This document shows positions 1 through 7,516 of a DNA stretch of 25,386 bases, in pieces; the stretch's first letter is position 1, and every line of letters begins with the position of its first letter. The DNA comes from JBHOQX01 sp042408595 (GTDB taxonomy: Bacteria; Chloroflexota; Chloroflexia; Chloroflexales; Roseiflexaceae): positions 1 to 25,386 of the forward strand of contig JBHOQX010000058.1 of assembly GCA_042408595.1 (NCBI GenBank), written 5' to 3'. Under the pieces are notes generated by a model. It had not been told where the DNA came from and searched no databases. It saw only the letters and a list, made by a program, of their open reading frames with translations. The translations under genes were made by a program, and so were the position numbers.

Positions 1-275
1 CCCAAGAGCTGCTCTATCTGCTCGTTGGCGAGCTGCCGGAGGAGGCGCGGCTGCCATACCTGGCGGATGTCCAGGTCGAGCAGGAGGTCGCCGGGGTGCG
101 TCCGGCGGGCGGGCGGGCGCGGCGGAGCGCGGCGGGGCGCGGCGCTCACCCCCCGCGTGGCGCAGCACCGCCCGGCGCACCCCGGCGACCTCCTGCTCGA
201 CCTGGACATCCGCCAGGTATGGCAGCCGCGCCTCCTCCGGCAGCTCGCCAACGAGCAGATAGAGCAGCTCTTGGG
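1..275. repeat. Exact 100-bp inverted repeat at the window edge
   Basis: Bases 1-100 are the exact reverse complement of bases 176-275, with a 75-base spacer between them. The match stops abruptly at base 101 and begins exactly at base 1, so it may continue outside the window. Both arms encode the same stretch of the CpXC protein in opposite directions. A perfect copy with no divergence, at a sequence edge and inside a coding region, is more typical of a fold-back assembly or amplification artefact than of a natural element. A recent inverted duplication is the alternative. Confidence 0.95.
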
Positions 276-543
276 CGCGCGCGCGCCAGCGGTGCTCCGG
301 CACACCGGTTGGCGCGGCGAAATAGACCCGCTGCCGCGCCGGGTCGTGATACAGCAGCGGCGCGCCGGCCGGGCCGCTTGCGCCGCAGGACGGGCAGGCG
401 ACAGCGTCGAGCGTGCCGTCGCGCAGCGCCTGGGCCAGGTCAGGCCGCTCGGCGGCGTCCACCAGCGTCCAGACCTCCGCCGTGAACGCCGCGCCGCAGC
501 TCGGGCAGGTCAGTTCCGCACGCTGGCTGACTGAGATCGGCAT
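1..543 (-). CDS. CpXC-domain zinc-ribbon protein (partial)
   Basis: The reading frame starts at an ATG at 543 and stays open to the window edge. An AAGGA box lies 7 bases upstream of the ATG. The N-terminal part has two CPSC knuckles, at residues 13-16 and 50-53, within the spacing and surroundings typical of the CpXC domain, a putative metal-binding domain of unknown function common in Chloroflexota. After the second knuckle a conserved stretch containing ELLYLLVGELPEEARLPYL (about residues 93-111) follows. Past roughly residue 124 the frame leaves plausible protein and, from base 100 down, reads the reverse complement of its own gene because of the inverted repeat. The true C-terminus is therefore not shown. 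It is divergent from the glycosyltransferase gene at 689, sharing a short upstream region. The domain call is firm; the cellular role is unknown. Confidence 0.72.
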   Translation of the reverse strand, partial: MPISVSQRAELTCPSCGAAFTAEVWTLVDAAERPDLAQALRDGTLDAVACPSCGASGPAGAPLLYHDPARQRVYFAAPTGVPEHRWRARAQELLYLLVGELPEEARLPYLADVQVEQEVAGVRRAVLRHAGGERRAPPRSAAPARPPDAPRRPPARPGHPPGMAAAPPPAARQRADRAALG

Positions 544-649
544 ACGCCATTCCTTGTCCTATGTCGCAAGGGGCGCAACGTCGCGGAAGGCGATCCCCGC
601 GTGCGCTCCGCCGTGCGTCTCGCGGCATGATAGCAGATTCCGCGCCGGT

Positions 650-678
650 TTGACCCACCCCGGCCCGTCGGGTACAAT
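650..678 (+). promoter_or_regulatory. Sigma-70-type promoter for the GT39-like gene
   Basis: TTGACC at 650-655 and TACAAT at 673-678 are 17 bases apart. Transcription would begin near 685, only a few bases before the ATG at 689, so the transcript would be nearly leaderless unless the ATG at 707 is used. Confidence 0.7.
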
Positions 679-688
679 CCGGCCCACG

Positions 689-3112
689 ATGCGAAGGCAG
701 ACACCGATGGCGCTCCAGAGCCGGACGGCGGCAGGCGAGTCAATCCAGATAGGCGGCGAGGTGTGGGCGCGGCGGCACGCCGGGCTGCTGGCGGGCGCGT
801 TGCTGTTCACCGGGGCGCTGGCGCTGCGGCTCTATCACCTCGGCACGCAGAGCCTCTGGCTGGACGAAGGCGGCACCTGGGCCGAGATCACCGGCAAAGG
901 TTGGCCGACGTTGCTCGCCGAGCTCTTCAGCAAGGACGCTGCCTACCCGCTCTATCACCTGTTGATGAAGGGGTGGGTCGCGCTGGCCGGCGACTCCGAG
1001 TGGGCGCTGCGCTTCCCATCGGCGCTGGCCGGCGCGGCGGCGGCGGTGGCGGTCGCGCTGGCGGCTGCAGAAGCGCACCCGGCGACAGACGACCGTCCGC
1101 CGGCTAGCGGCCACCGGCCAGGGAACAACGCAGGGCCGCTCCCTCAGCGCGCAGCACGTATCTCTGGCATGCTGGCAGCGCTCTCGCCGTTCGCCTTGTG
1201 GTACGCGCAGGACGCCAAGGTCTACAGCCTGCTGCTGCTGGTGGCAGCGCTGCTGCTCTGGCTCGTCCTGCGGGCGCTGCGGCTGGGCGGGCGGGCCTGG
1301 CTGCCGGCGCTGGCCGTCGCTATGATAAGCGTTTTCGTTCACCGCCTCGCGCTCCTCTCGCTGGCGGGGATGGCGCTGGCGGTGTGTGTTACATGGCCGT
1401 GGGGGGCCGGCAACGAGAGAGGAAACCAGGGAGCGGAGAAGGCAGCCAGCCAGATGCGCTCGCACGCTCTTCGCCGCCCCCTCTCCCCGCCTGGCGGGCC
1501 GCAGTTGATCGGCAGGGCAGCCGTTGGCCTGCTGGCGCTGCTGCTGGCCGCTCTGGGCATCGCCGGAACGATCCTGGCGGTCGGCACGGAGAGCCGCCAG
1601 GCGGGCGGGCACATGGCCGCTGGGCCGGCCCTCGGCCTGTGGTTGACGGTGGCGCACTACAGCCTAAACCGGGGCAACATCGGCGGCTGGCTCGGCGTGC
1701 CGCTGGCCGTCTGGATGCTGCCGGGCACGCTGCTGGCCGGCTGGGGCATCGCGCTGCTGGCGCGCGACGCCCGGCGCGGGAGCGCGTCCGCCGCCGCGGT
1801 GCTGTGCGCGCTGGCCGCGCCGCTGGTGCTGTTCGCCGTGGCGCTGGCGTTCGCCCCGGTCTATGAGGCGCGCTACACCATCCTGGCCTTTCCGGCGTGG
1901 CTGGTGGCGCAGGCGGTAGGGCTCAGGGAGACATGGAGGCAGGGCGGCCAGGAGCCTCGGGGACCGGAAGACACGGAGCGAGCAAAGACGGGCGATCAGG
2001 ATCGCGACAGCGCATCCTTCGCCCCCGCTCCCGGACTGCCTTTCCCCCGGTCCTGGGCTTCGTCCCTCTTCCGTCGCCCGTCGTCCGCCGCCCCGGCGGC
2101 ACTGCTCGCCCTCGCCGTCGCCGTGGATGCCGCCGTGCTGCTCCAGCCGCAGCACGGGCAGTTCTCCGGCGCGCCGGTCAAGGAGCAGTGGCGCGAGGCG
2201 ATCACGGATGTCGCGCGGCGGGTCCATCCGGACGATCTCCTCATCCTCCATCCGTACTATGTTCAGCCGATGTGGGACTACTACGCGCCGCGTGTCACGC
2301 CCGACCCGCTCCCGCGCCCGGTGACGTTCCCGATCTTCGCCGCGGGCGACCGCGGGCGGCTTGTGAACCCGACCACTGCGCAGTTGCAGGAGTTTGTCCG
2401 CAAACGCTACGAGCCGTTTTTCAACCAGCAGGCGGAGGGAAAGGCGCGCGCGCTGCTGCTGATCGCGCCGGATCACGCCCGCACGGTCGATCCGCCACCG
2501 CTGCCGGGCGACACATACGGCTGGCTCGGGCTGCGCTTCGCCTACCCGCAGAAAACCTGGCCCTGCGGCGGCACAGGCGAGCAGTTCATCGGCGTCGAGG
2601 TGATGTGCCAGAGCTTTCCCGAGACCTTCCACGCCGGCGGGCCGGGAGCCGTGCCCGAGCCTGCCGTTGCGTTCGCGGCGACATTCGGCGGGGAGCTGCG
2701 GCTGCGCGGCTACACCCTCAGCCTGCACGGCGGCGCGTTGCGGCCCGGCGGCGCGCTGCCGATCACCCTCTTCTGGGCGGCGGCCCGCCCACCGACGCGC
2801 GACTACACGATGTTTCTCCATCTGTGCCAGGACTGCTCCGCGCCGCCGCTGGCCCAGGATGACAGCCCACCGCTCGGCGGCTACCCGCCGGCCGGCCGCA
2901 CGACGACCTGGCGGGTGAACGACCCGGTGCACGACGAGCGGGCGGTCAGTCTGCCCCCCGACCTGCCGCCTGGCCGCTACACCCTGCTGCTCGGCATCTA
3001 CCCGCTGGGCGACCCGGCCCCCGAGGCGCGCCTGCCGGTGGCGAGCACCGCCCCGACACTGGGCGGGACGCGGCTGGTGCTGGGGGAGGTGAAAGTCCAG
3101 CGTCCGAAGTGA
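689..3112 (+). CDS. GT39-like (PMT_2 family) membrane glycosyltransferase
   Basis: A 807-residue polytopic membrane protein. Family signs are the first transmembrane helix (about residues 32-50) followed by the SLWLDEGGTW motif at 55-64, where Asp59-Glu60 form the usual acidic pair of lipid-phosphosugar-dependent GT-C enzymes, and SPFALWYAQDAKVYSLL at 166-182. Many hydrophobic helices follow up to about residue 490. The C-terminal third is a soluble, probably extracytoplasmic beta-rich region. Such proteins move sugars from a polyprenyl-phosphate donor to envelope acceptors; the acceptor here is unknown. Three low-complexity, hydrophilic inserts (about residues 129-158, 239-272 and 411-470) interrupt the helical region and resemble the repetitive intergenic spacers elsewhere in the window. 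The ATG at 689 follows the -10 box by 10 bases with no ribosome site; an in-frame ATG at 707 is an alternative. The open frame extends upstream to 413 but that part is antisense to the CpXC gene. Confidence 0.8.
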   Translation: MRRQTPMALQSRTAAGESIQIGGEVWARRHAGLLAGALLFTGALALRLYHLGTQSLWLDEGGTWAEITGKGWPTLLAELFSKDAAYPLYHLLMKGWVALAGDSEWALRFPSALAGAAAAVAVALAAAEAHPATDDRPPASGHRPGNNAGPLPQRAARISGMLAALSPFALWYAQDAKVYSLLLLVAALLLWLVLRALRLGGRAWLPALAVAMISVFVHRLALLSLAGMALAVCVTWPWGAGNERGNQGAEKAASQMRSHALRRPLSPPGGPQLIGRAAVGLLALLLAALGIAGTILAVGTESRQAGGHMAAGPALGLWLTVAHYSLNRGNIGGWLGVPLAVWMLPGTLLAGWGIALLARDARRGSASAAAVLCALAAPLVLFAVALAFAPVYEARYTILAFPAWLVAQAVGLRETWRQGGQEPRGPEDTERAKTGDQDRDSASFAPAPGLPFPRSWASSLFRRPSSAAPAALLALAVAVDAAVLLQPQHGQFSGAPVKEQWREAITDVARRVHPDDLLILHPYYVQPMWDYYAPRVTPDPLPRPVTFPIFAAGDRGRLVNPTTAQLQEFVRKRYEPFFNQQAEGKARALLLIAPDHARTVDPPPLPGDTYGWLGLRFAYPQKTWPCGGTGEQFIGVEVMCQSFPETFHAGGPGAVPEPAVAFAATFGGELRLRGYTLSLHGGALRPGGALPITLFWAAARPPTRDYTMFLHLCQDCSAPPLAQDDSPPLGGYPPAGRTTTWRVNDPVHDERAVSLPPDLPPGRYTLLLGIYPLGDPAPEARLPVASTAPTLGGTRLVLGEVKVQRPK

Positions 3113-3184
3113 TAGCAACGGCTGTCTAAGAAAGCGCTCAGCCGGGGATGATGGGCAGGCTTGCGGGTTCGGCGCTTCTGCCGA
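3113..3184 (+). repeat. Palindromic repeat element directly after a stop codon
   Basis: Starting at the glycosyltransferase stop, the sequence GGCTGTCTAAG (3124-3134) and the following G-rich stretch can be aligned with GGCTGCCTGAG at 18290-18300. In both places the element starts within a few bases of a stop codon. The ends pair loosely (AAGCGC near 3137 with GCGCTT near 3164), so it may also act as a transcription terminator. It has no coding content. Confidence 0.45.
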
Positions 3185-3262
3185 CTCGGCCAGGCGGACG
3201 GAGCGGCGGGAAGTATATGGACCCGGAAGGGTATGCCCTCCAGCTCTCCCCTCGGCACTGAC

Positions 3263-3284
3263 GCCAGACCGTCGACCGTCTGGC
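3263..3284 (+). promoter_or_regulatory. Hairpin immediately upstream of a ribosome site
   Basis: GCCAGAC (3263-3269) and GTCTGGC (3278-3284) are perfect 7-bp arms around an 8-base loop. The hairpin abuts the AAGGAGG ribosome site (3285-3291) of the ureohydrolase gene, so it could affect translation. No known riboswitch consensus is recognised. Confidence 0.4.
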
Positions 3285-3295
3285 AAGGAGGTTCG

Positions 3296-4225
3296 ATGGC
3301 AGCGCTGCGCTTCCCTCCCCCTGGGATCACCACCTTCTGCCGCAGCCCGCTGGCGCAGCCCGGGGACGACGCCGGCGTGGCTGTGGCGGTGCTCGGGGTG
3401 CCGTGGGACGGCGGCACCGGCCTGCGCGGCGGGGCGCGCCACGGTCCGCGCGCCATCCGCGAGGCATCCGCCCGATTTCCGCTCTGGAACGCGGACCAGC
3501 CAACAGGCTACTGGGACGTGAGCGACGGGCGGCAGAAGCTGGCCGGCATACGGGTGGCGGACTGCGGCGACGTGGCGGCCGTGCGGGCGAGCCAGGAGGG
3601 GACAGACGCGGCGATCGCGGCGGCGGCCCGGCTGGCGCGGCGAACGGGCCGGCTGCTCCTGGCGCTCGGCGGCGACCACTCGATCAGCTACCCGTTGGTG
3701 CGGGCCTTCGACGACTGCCCCGGGCTAGGCATCATCCAACTCGACGCGCACCTGGATTACGCCGACGCGGTGCAGGGAGTGCGCCTGAACAGCAGCACCG
3801 GCATGCGTCGCATCAGCGAACTGTCGTTCGTCGGGCCGATGGCCTGCCTCGGGCTGCGTGGCCTGCGCACCGACCCGGCGGCATTCGCGGCGGCCCGCGC
3901 CCGCGGCAACACACTCGTGACACGCGAGGAGCTGCGCCACGCCGCGCCTGAAGCGATCGCCGCCCGGCTGCCGGCCATGGAGCGGGCCTACCTGAGCATC
4001 GACATCGACGTGCTGGACGCGACGCTCGCGCCCGGCGTGAGCGCGCCAGAACTCGACGGCCTCTGCTACCAGGAGTTGCGCGACCTGATCCGCGCGATCG
4101 TTCGGCGCGTCCCGATCGTCGGCGTGGACATCGTGGAGGCCAGCCCACCGCACGACCCGGCGGGGATCACTGCGCTCGCCGCTGCGCAGATCGCCGTGGA
4201 GACGCTCGCAGCCGTATGCGCGTGA
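3296..4225 (+). CDS. Agmatinase/arginase-family ureohydrolase
   Basis: A 309-residue enzyme of the ureohydrolase superfamily, which hydrolyses a guanidino group to urea using two Mn ions. The metal-binding signatures are all present: GGDHS at 125-129 (His128), DAHLD at 150-154 (Asp150, His152, Asp154), and SIDID at 234-238 (Asp236, Asp238). The N-terminal GVPWDGGTGLRGGARHGPRAIREA (34-57) is of the agmatinase type. One deviation is that the usual DP after the third motif is DA (LDATLAPG). Agmatine to putrescine is the most likely reaction, but guanidinobutyrate, formimidoylglutamate or another guanidino compound cannot be excluded. AAGGAGG lies 4 bases before the ATG, which fixes the start. 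It stands alone with its own leader; the gene upstream is unrelated and the one downstream is convergent. Confidence 0.85.
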   Translation: MAALRFPPPGITTFCRSPLAQPGDDAGVAVAVLGVPWDGGTGLRGGARHGPRAIREASARFPLWNADQPTGYWDVSDGRQKLAGIRVADCGDVAAVRASQEGTDAAIAAAARLARRTGRLLLALGGDHSISYPLVRAFDDCPGLGIIQLDAHLDYADAVQGVRLNSSTGMRRISELSFVGPMACLGLRGLRTDPAAFAAARARGNTLVTREELRHAAPEAIAARLPAMERAYLSIDIDVLDATLAPGVSAPELDGLCYQELRDLIRAIVRRVPIVGVDIVEASPPHDPAGITALAAAQIAVETLAAVCA

Positions 4226-4257
4226 GCAACGCAGTTCCGACAGCGGTCGCCGCAGAG

Positions 4258-4275
4258 TCAGCCGCAGGCGGCTGA
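4258..4275. terminator. Hairpin between convergent genes
   Basis: TCAGCCG (4258-4264) and CGGCTGA (4269-4275) form a perfect 7-bp stem with a 4-base loop. It lies between the convergent ureohydrolase and HAD genes and could end transcription from both sides. There is no strong T run, so the call is tentative. Confidence 0.45.
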
Positions 4276-4345
4276 TTGCTCTCCATGAAGAGATGCCTGG
4301 CGCAGGGATATCCGGCAAGGCCTGCGCGCCCCGTCAGACAGAGCT

Positions 4346-5005
4346 TTATTCACCCAGGAGCGCCGGCACCTCCGCCACGCTCCGGACGGTCGCCAGCGGC
4401 GGCGGGATGCCGGGCGGCAGGGGCGTGCCAGACGGGTTGACCCAGACTGCGGCGATGCCCGCCGCCGCCGCGCCGGCCAAGTCGAACTCCGGCGAATCGC
4501 CGACATGCAACGCCGCGGCGGGCGCAACCCCCAGCCACCGGAGCGCCAGCGCGAAGATCGCCGGGTCCGGCTTGGCGACGCCGACCTCCTCGGAGATGAC
4601 TAACGCATCCATCACCTCCGCCAGCCCAAAGCGCTCGATCTTCGCCCGTTGCGTCCTTACCGGACCGTTTGTTACAAGGCCGAGTTGGTAGCGCGGGCGC
4701 AGCGCCGCCAGCGCGCGGGCGGTCGCCTCCGGCAGCGCCATGCACTCGAACCAGCCGTCGCGATAGCGCGCATGGGCTGCGGCGATCAGCGCCTCGTCAG
4801 CGACCCCGTGGCGGCGCAGAAAGTCCGGCAGCTGGTCGATGTAGACCTGGGCGGCGAGCGCGGCCTCCTCGAGCGCCGCGGCGTCGAGCTGCGGGTGGCG
4901 CGCGAGCACCTCGGCCAGCGCCAGCCGCAGGCGGCTGCGCCAGTGCGCGCGGAAGTCGTAGAGCGTATCGTCCAGGTCGAACAGAATGGCGCGGTAGGGC
5001 GGCAT
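4346..5005 (-). CDS. HAD-superfamily hydrolase (subfamily IA, YjjG-like)
   Basis: A 219-residue haloacid-dehalogenase-type phosphatase. Motif I is FDLDDTL (residues 9-15) with nucleophile Asp10 and acid/base Asp12. Motif II is VTNG with Thr112. Motif III is Lys145 in GVAKPDP. Motif IV is GDSPEFD at 169-175 with Asp170 and Asp175. The helical stretch between residues 17 and 95 is the C1-type cap of subfamily I. Such enzymes dephosphorylate nucleotides or sugar phosphates, and the layout is close to YjjG-type 5'-nucleotidases, but the substrate cannot be told from sequence. The stop is about 120 bases from the convergent ureohydrolase stop. The start ATG at 5005 has no strong ribosome site. Confidence 0.85.
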   Translation of the reverse strand: MPPYRAILFDLDDTLYDFRAHWRSRLRLALAEVLARHPQLDAAALEEAALAAQVYIDQLPDFLRRHGVADEALIAAAHARYRDGWFECMALPEATARALAALRPRYQLGLVTNGPVRTQRAKIERFGLAEVMDALVISEEVGVAKPDPAIFALALRWLGVAPAAALHVGDSPEFDLAGAAAAGIAAVWVNPSGTPLPPGIPPPLATVRSVAEVPALLGE

Positions 5006-5053
5006 AGCGCCATGGTAGCCCGCAAGCGGCGGCGCGTCAATGCGCCGGGAGGG

Positions 5054-5131
5054 TTGTCTGAAACGGCGAGGTGTGGCTGGCGCCGCCCCATGGTGCGCCG
5101 CTGCGCCGCCGGGGCACCATGGGGCGGCGCC
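5054..5131. repeat. MITE-like palindromic element with an 18-bp perfect stem
   Basis: TTGTCTGAAACGG (5054-5066) matches the terminal motif of the element at 18285-18452. Directly inside it, bases 5079-5096 are the exact reverse complement of 5114-5131 (18 bp) around a 17-base loop, a very stable hairpin. It lies in the spacer between the divergent HAD and 294-aa genes and may insulate the two transcripts. No coding potential is seen. Confidence 0.7.
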
Positions 5132-5209
5132 TCTGCACGGCGAGAGAACAGGCCCGAGAAACGTCGCCCCCTACGCTCCCCGACCCCGACGAAGCCCTTA
5201 ACCGACTAC

Positions 5210-5237
5210 TTGCAAATACGAACATATGTGCTATAAT
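5210..5237 (+). promoter_or_regulatory. Strong sigma-70-type promoter
   Basis: TTGCAA (5210-5215) and a perfect TATAAT (5232-5237) are 16 bases apart. The surrounding stretch is AT-rich against a very GC-rich background. It predicts a leader of about 55 bases before the ATG at 5299. Confidence 0.78.
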
Positions 5238-5298
5238 GGTGCGACCATACCGGCGCGGCAACGTGACGCCGGGAGAGCACCGACAGGAGGGACGAGTC

Positions 5299-6183
5299 AT
5301 GGACGAGATCACGTTTCGCCGCGGCCCGGCACGCCGGCCGCTGCCCCGCGTCGCCGACCCGCTGCTCCAATGGGCAACCGGCCTCCAGACCAACGACCGC
5401 CGGATCTACGCCGGCTGGCTGGCCGAAGCCGGCCGTCACCCCGCGCTGGACGACGCGATGGCCCGCGCCGGCTTCGCGCAGGTGACCATCCGCCATGGCA
5501 GCGGCAACCTGGTGACCCACTGGGCGGTCGAAACGGCCGACCTGTTCGTCGTCGCCGAAGGGGTGCAGACGATTCAGGAGATGCAGCACACCGCCGAGCG
5601 CTACGGCATCGCGTTCGGCTGGCGCACGCTGCCCGGCGGGCGGCAGCAGTCGCAGTTGCGGTTCCGCGCCTTCGTGCGCGCGTTGCTCGCCGCCGGGTTC
5701 GACGAGCCGCTGCTCGTGACGGTGAAGGGCACCCTGACCGGCGATCTGATCGCCGCGCTCATGCGCCAGTACGACGTGCTCGACGCGGTGGACGCCCTGC
5801 GCGCGGCGAACGGCAAGCCGCCGCTCCAGCCGCCGTTCTACGCCTGCTCGATCCCGCTCGGCCCCGGCACGGACGTCACCCGCGGCACCGGGACGGCGAC
5901 GAAAGAGATCACGCCGATCGTCGCGCAGGTGCCGGCCGTGATCGACAAGGACTATCTCGTCCGGCATTGGACGACACGGCCGTGGGCGGCGTTGATCGAA
6001 GGGGTGCTGGACCAGACGATCGCCTGGTCGGTCACGACCTCGCAGCTGATCGCGTCTGGCGAGGAGCAGGGCGGCGCTCCACCGATCGACGAGGAGCCGG
6101 CGATGGCCGCGCCGGCGGCCAATGGCCGCACCGCGACCTCCCGCGCTGGCAGCCGCCGCGCGGGGGATGACGACCTGCTGTAG
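5299..6183 (+). CDS. Unrecognised 294-aa soluble protein with acidic C-terminal tip
   Basis: No family is recognised with confidence. The protein is soluble, with no signal peptide or membrane segment. Residues 1-250 look like a folded alpha/beta domain, including a hydrophobic strand at 81-86 (DLFVVA) and a helix at 120-133. Residues 253-288 are low in complexity (Ala, Gly, Arg, Ser, acidic), and the protein ends in GDDDLL. A disordered linker ending in an acidic tip is the layout of single-stranded DNA-binding proteins, but no OB-fold motif is recognised, and the usual SSB tip ends in a Phe that is missing here. A phage- or plasmid-type accessory protein is another possibility. AGGAGG at 5285-5290, 8 bases before the ATG, fixes the start, and a near-perfect promoter suggests steady, high expression. 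It is apparently a single-gene transcript. Confidence 0.75.
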   Translation: MDEITFRRGPARRPLPRVADPLLQWATGLQTNDRRIYAGWLAEAGRHPALDDAMARAGFAQVTIRHGSGNLVTHWAVETADLFVVAEGVQTIQEMQHTAERYGIAFGWRTLPGGRQQSQLRFRAFVRALLAAGFDEPLLVTVKGTLTGDLIAALMRQYDVLDAVDALRAANGKPPLQPPFYACSIPLGPGTDVTRGTGTATKEITPIVAQVPAVIDKDYLVRHWTTRPWAALIEGVLDQTIAWSVTTSQLIASGEEQGGAPPIDEEPAMAAPAANGRTATSRAGSRRAGDDDLL

Positions 6184-6332
6184 CATCCACCGGCGGGGGT
6201 AGGGGACTATCGCTCCTGCGCCGCGCTCGCATCGCTGGCCATGCTCCCGGGCCACGCCAAGAGCGCAGGTTGGGGTGGCCTGGGGACCGCGCTCGCCCCC
6301 TTCTCACCGCTGAGCCCGGCAGGAACATGCGT

Positions 6333-6383
6333 TGCGAGGGGCCCCCGGCGACTCCGGCGTTGATGCGGTCCTGTCCCCTCGCA
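6333..6383 (+). promoter_or_regulatory. Inverted repeat upstream of the mutarotase promoter
   Basis: TGCGAGGGG (6333-6341) and CCCCTCGCA (6375-6383) are perfect 9-bp arms separated by 33 bases. The right arm lies where the -35 region of the downstream promoter would be, so it could be a regulator-binding site or the end of the upstream transcript. Neither can be decided from sequence. Confidence 0.3.
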
Positions 6384-6401
6384 GTTCGCCGGCGCTTCGG
6401 G

Positions 6402-6407
6402 TATACT
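6402..6407 (+). promoter_or_regulatory. Candidate -10 box for the mutarotase gene
   Basis: TATACT preceded by GG, about 52 bases before the ATG. No good -35 is visible at the right distance. The GG context recurs before other -10 boxes in this window. Confidence 0.4.
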
Positions 6408-6458
6408 GGCACTATCGGTCGCTTGCCGCCCGCCAGCGGACCCGGAGTGGGGTTGCCT

Positions 6459-7376
6459 ATGGTCGCTGTCGATCTTCAGGCGCTCAACGATGATTTCTCC
6501 ATCCCCGATCATCTTTCCTTTGCGAAGGGGATGGACGGCCTCCCTGTTGCCGAGATTCGAAACGTTCATGGCAGCGCCGGGATCAGCCTGTATGGCGGCC
6601 AGGTCCTCACCTACCGCCCTGCAGGCGCCACGCCGGTGCTCTGGCTCAGCCCGAACGCCCGCTACGAGCCGGGCCGCGCCATTCGCGGCGGCATCCCCGT
6701 CTGCTGGCCGTGGTTCGGCCCACACCCGCACGACCGGCAGAAGCCCGACCACGGCTTCGCCCGCACCTCGCTCTGGCGCGTCTGGAGCGCCGCCGCCATC
6801 GAAGGCGGGGTGACCGAGCTGCGCCTGAGCCTGCACGACGACGCCGAGACCCGCCGGCTCTGGCCGCACGCCTTTCAGCTCCGCCTGGTGGTGAGCGTCG
6901 GGCCGACGCTCACGGTCGAACTGATCACCCGCAACATCGACGCCGCGCCGTTCGCGATCACCGCCGCGCTGCATTCGTACATCGCCGTGAGCGACGTTGG
7001 CGCGATCCGGATCGAAGGGCTGAATGGACGCGCGTATCTCGACAAGCCCGCCGGCTATGCGCGCCGCCTCCAGCACGGCCCGGTTACCTTCGCCGGCGAG
7101 ACCAACCGGATCTACCTCGACACCACCGGCGACTCCCTGATCGACGACCCAGGCGCCGGGCGGCGCATCCGTGTCGCCAAAGCCGGCAGCCGCACGACGG
7201 TCGTCTGGAGCCCAGGGCCGGAGCGCGCCCGCGCGATGGCCGACATCGGCGTGGACGCCTGGCGCGGGATGGTGTGCGTCGAGGCGGCCAACACCGCCGA
7301 CGACGCCGTGCTGGTGCCGCCCGGCGGCGAGCATCGGCTGCGGACGATCATCTCGGTCGAGGCGCTACCCGATTAG
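6459..7376 (+). CDS. D-hexose-6-phosphate mutarotase (aldose 1-epimerase superfamily)
   Basis: A 305-residue beta-sandwich enzyme of the galactose-mutarotase-like superfamily, closest to YeaD-type glucose-6-phosphate 1-epimerases. Signatures seen are RGGIPVCWPWFGPHP (76-90), HGFAR (98-102), ALHSY with catalytic His172, VVWSPGPERARAMAD (248-262), and MVCVEAAN with the likely catalytic base Glu275. The Arg and Trp-rich loop at 76-90 binds the sugar phosphate in this subfamily, which argues for a phosphorylated hexose rather than free galactose. It interconverts alpha and beta anomers in the cytoplasm, helping flux into glycolysis or glycan synthesis. No sugar-metabolism gene is adjacent, so the exact sugar is unknown. 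GGAG lies about 12 bases before the ATG, a rather long spacing. Confidence 0.85.
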   Translation: MVAVDLQALNDDFSIPDHLSFAKGMDGLPVAEIRNVHGSAGISLYGGQVLTYRPAGATPVLWLSPNARYEPGRAIRGGIPVCWPWFGPHPHDRQKPDHGFARTSLWRVWSAAAIEGGVTELRLSLHDDAETRRLWPHAFQLRLVVSVGPTLTVELITRNIDAAPFAITAALHSYIAVSDVGAIRIEGLNGRAYLDKPAGYARRLQHGPVTFAGETNRIYLDTTGDSLIDDPGAGRRIRVAKAGSRTTVVWSPGPERARAMADIGVDAWRGMVCVEAANTADDAVLVPPGGEHRLRTIISVEALPD

Positions 7377-7414
7377 CCGACCCGAAACCGCGCTGCTCGT
7401 TCCGGCCAGGTTCC

Positions 7415-7446
7415 CCGGCGCGCCTGGCACGGATCGAGCGCGCCGG
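7415..7446 (+). terminator. GC-rich hairpin after the mutarotase gene
   Basis: CCGGCGCGC (7415-7423) and GCGCGCCGG (7438-7446) form a perfect 9-bp stem with a 14-base loop, 38 bases past the stop. There is no T run, so termination is plausible but unproven. Confidence 0.4.
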
Positions 7447-7516
7447 TGCCGCCGGGCGCCTGCAGCCGGCCATTCGACGCCTCCAACGCCTGTCCGTACT
7501 ACACCCCGTCTTAACC

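Noticed and set aside
413..688. Upstream extension of the glycosyltransferase frame
   Set aside because: It is antisense to the CpXC gene and lies upstream of a good promoter that would start transcription near 685.
3113..3295. Possible guanidine riboswitch before the ureohydrolase
   Set aside because: The conserved ACGR loops and core of the known guanidine riboswitch classes could not be found. Only a simple hairpin is seen.
1664..3679. A 671-residue open frame on the minus strand
   Set aside because: It is antisense to the glycosyltransferase and the ureohydrolase and shows no domain. It is a GC-rich shadow.
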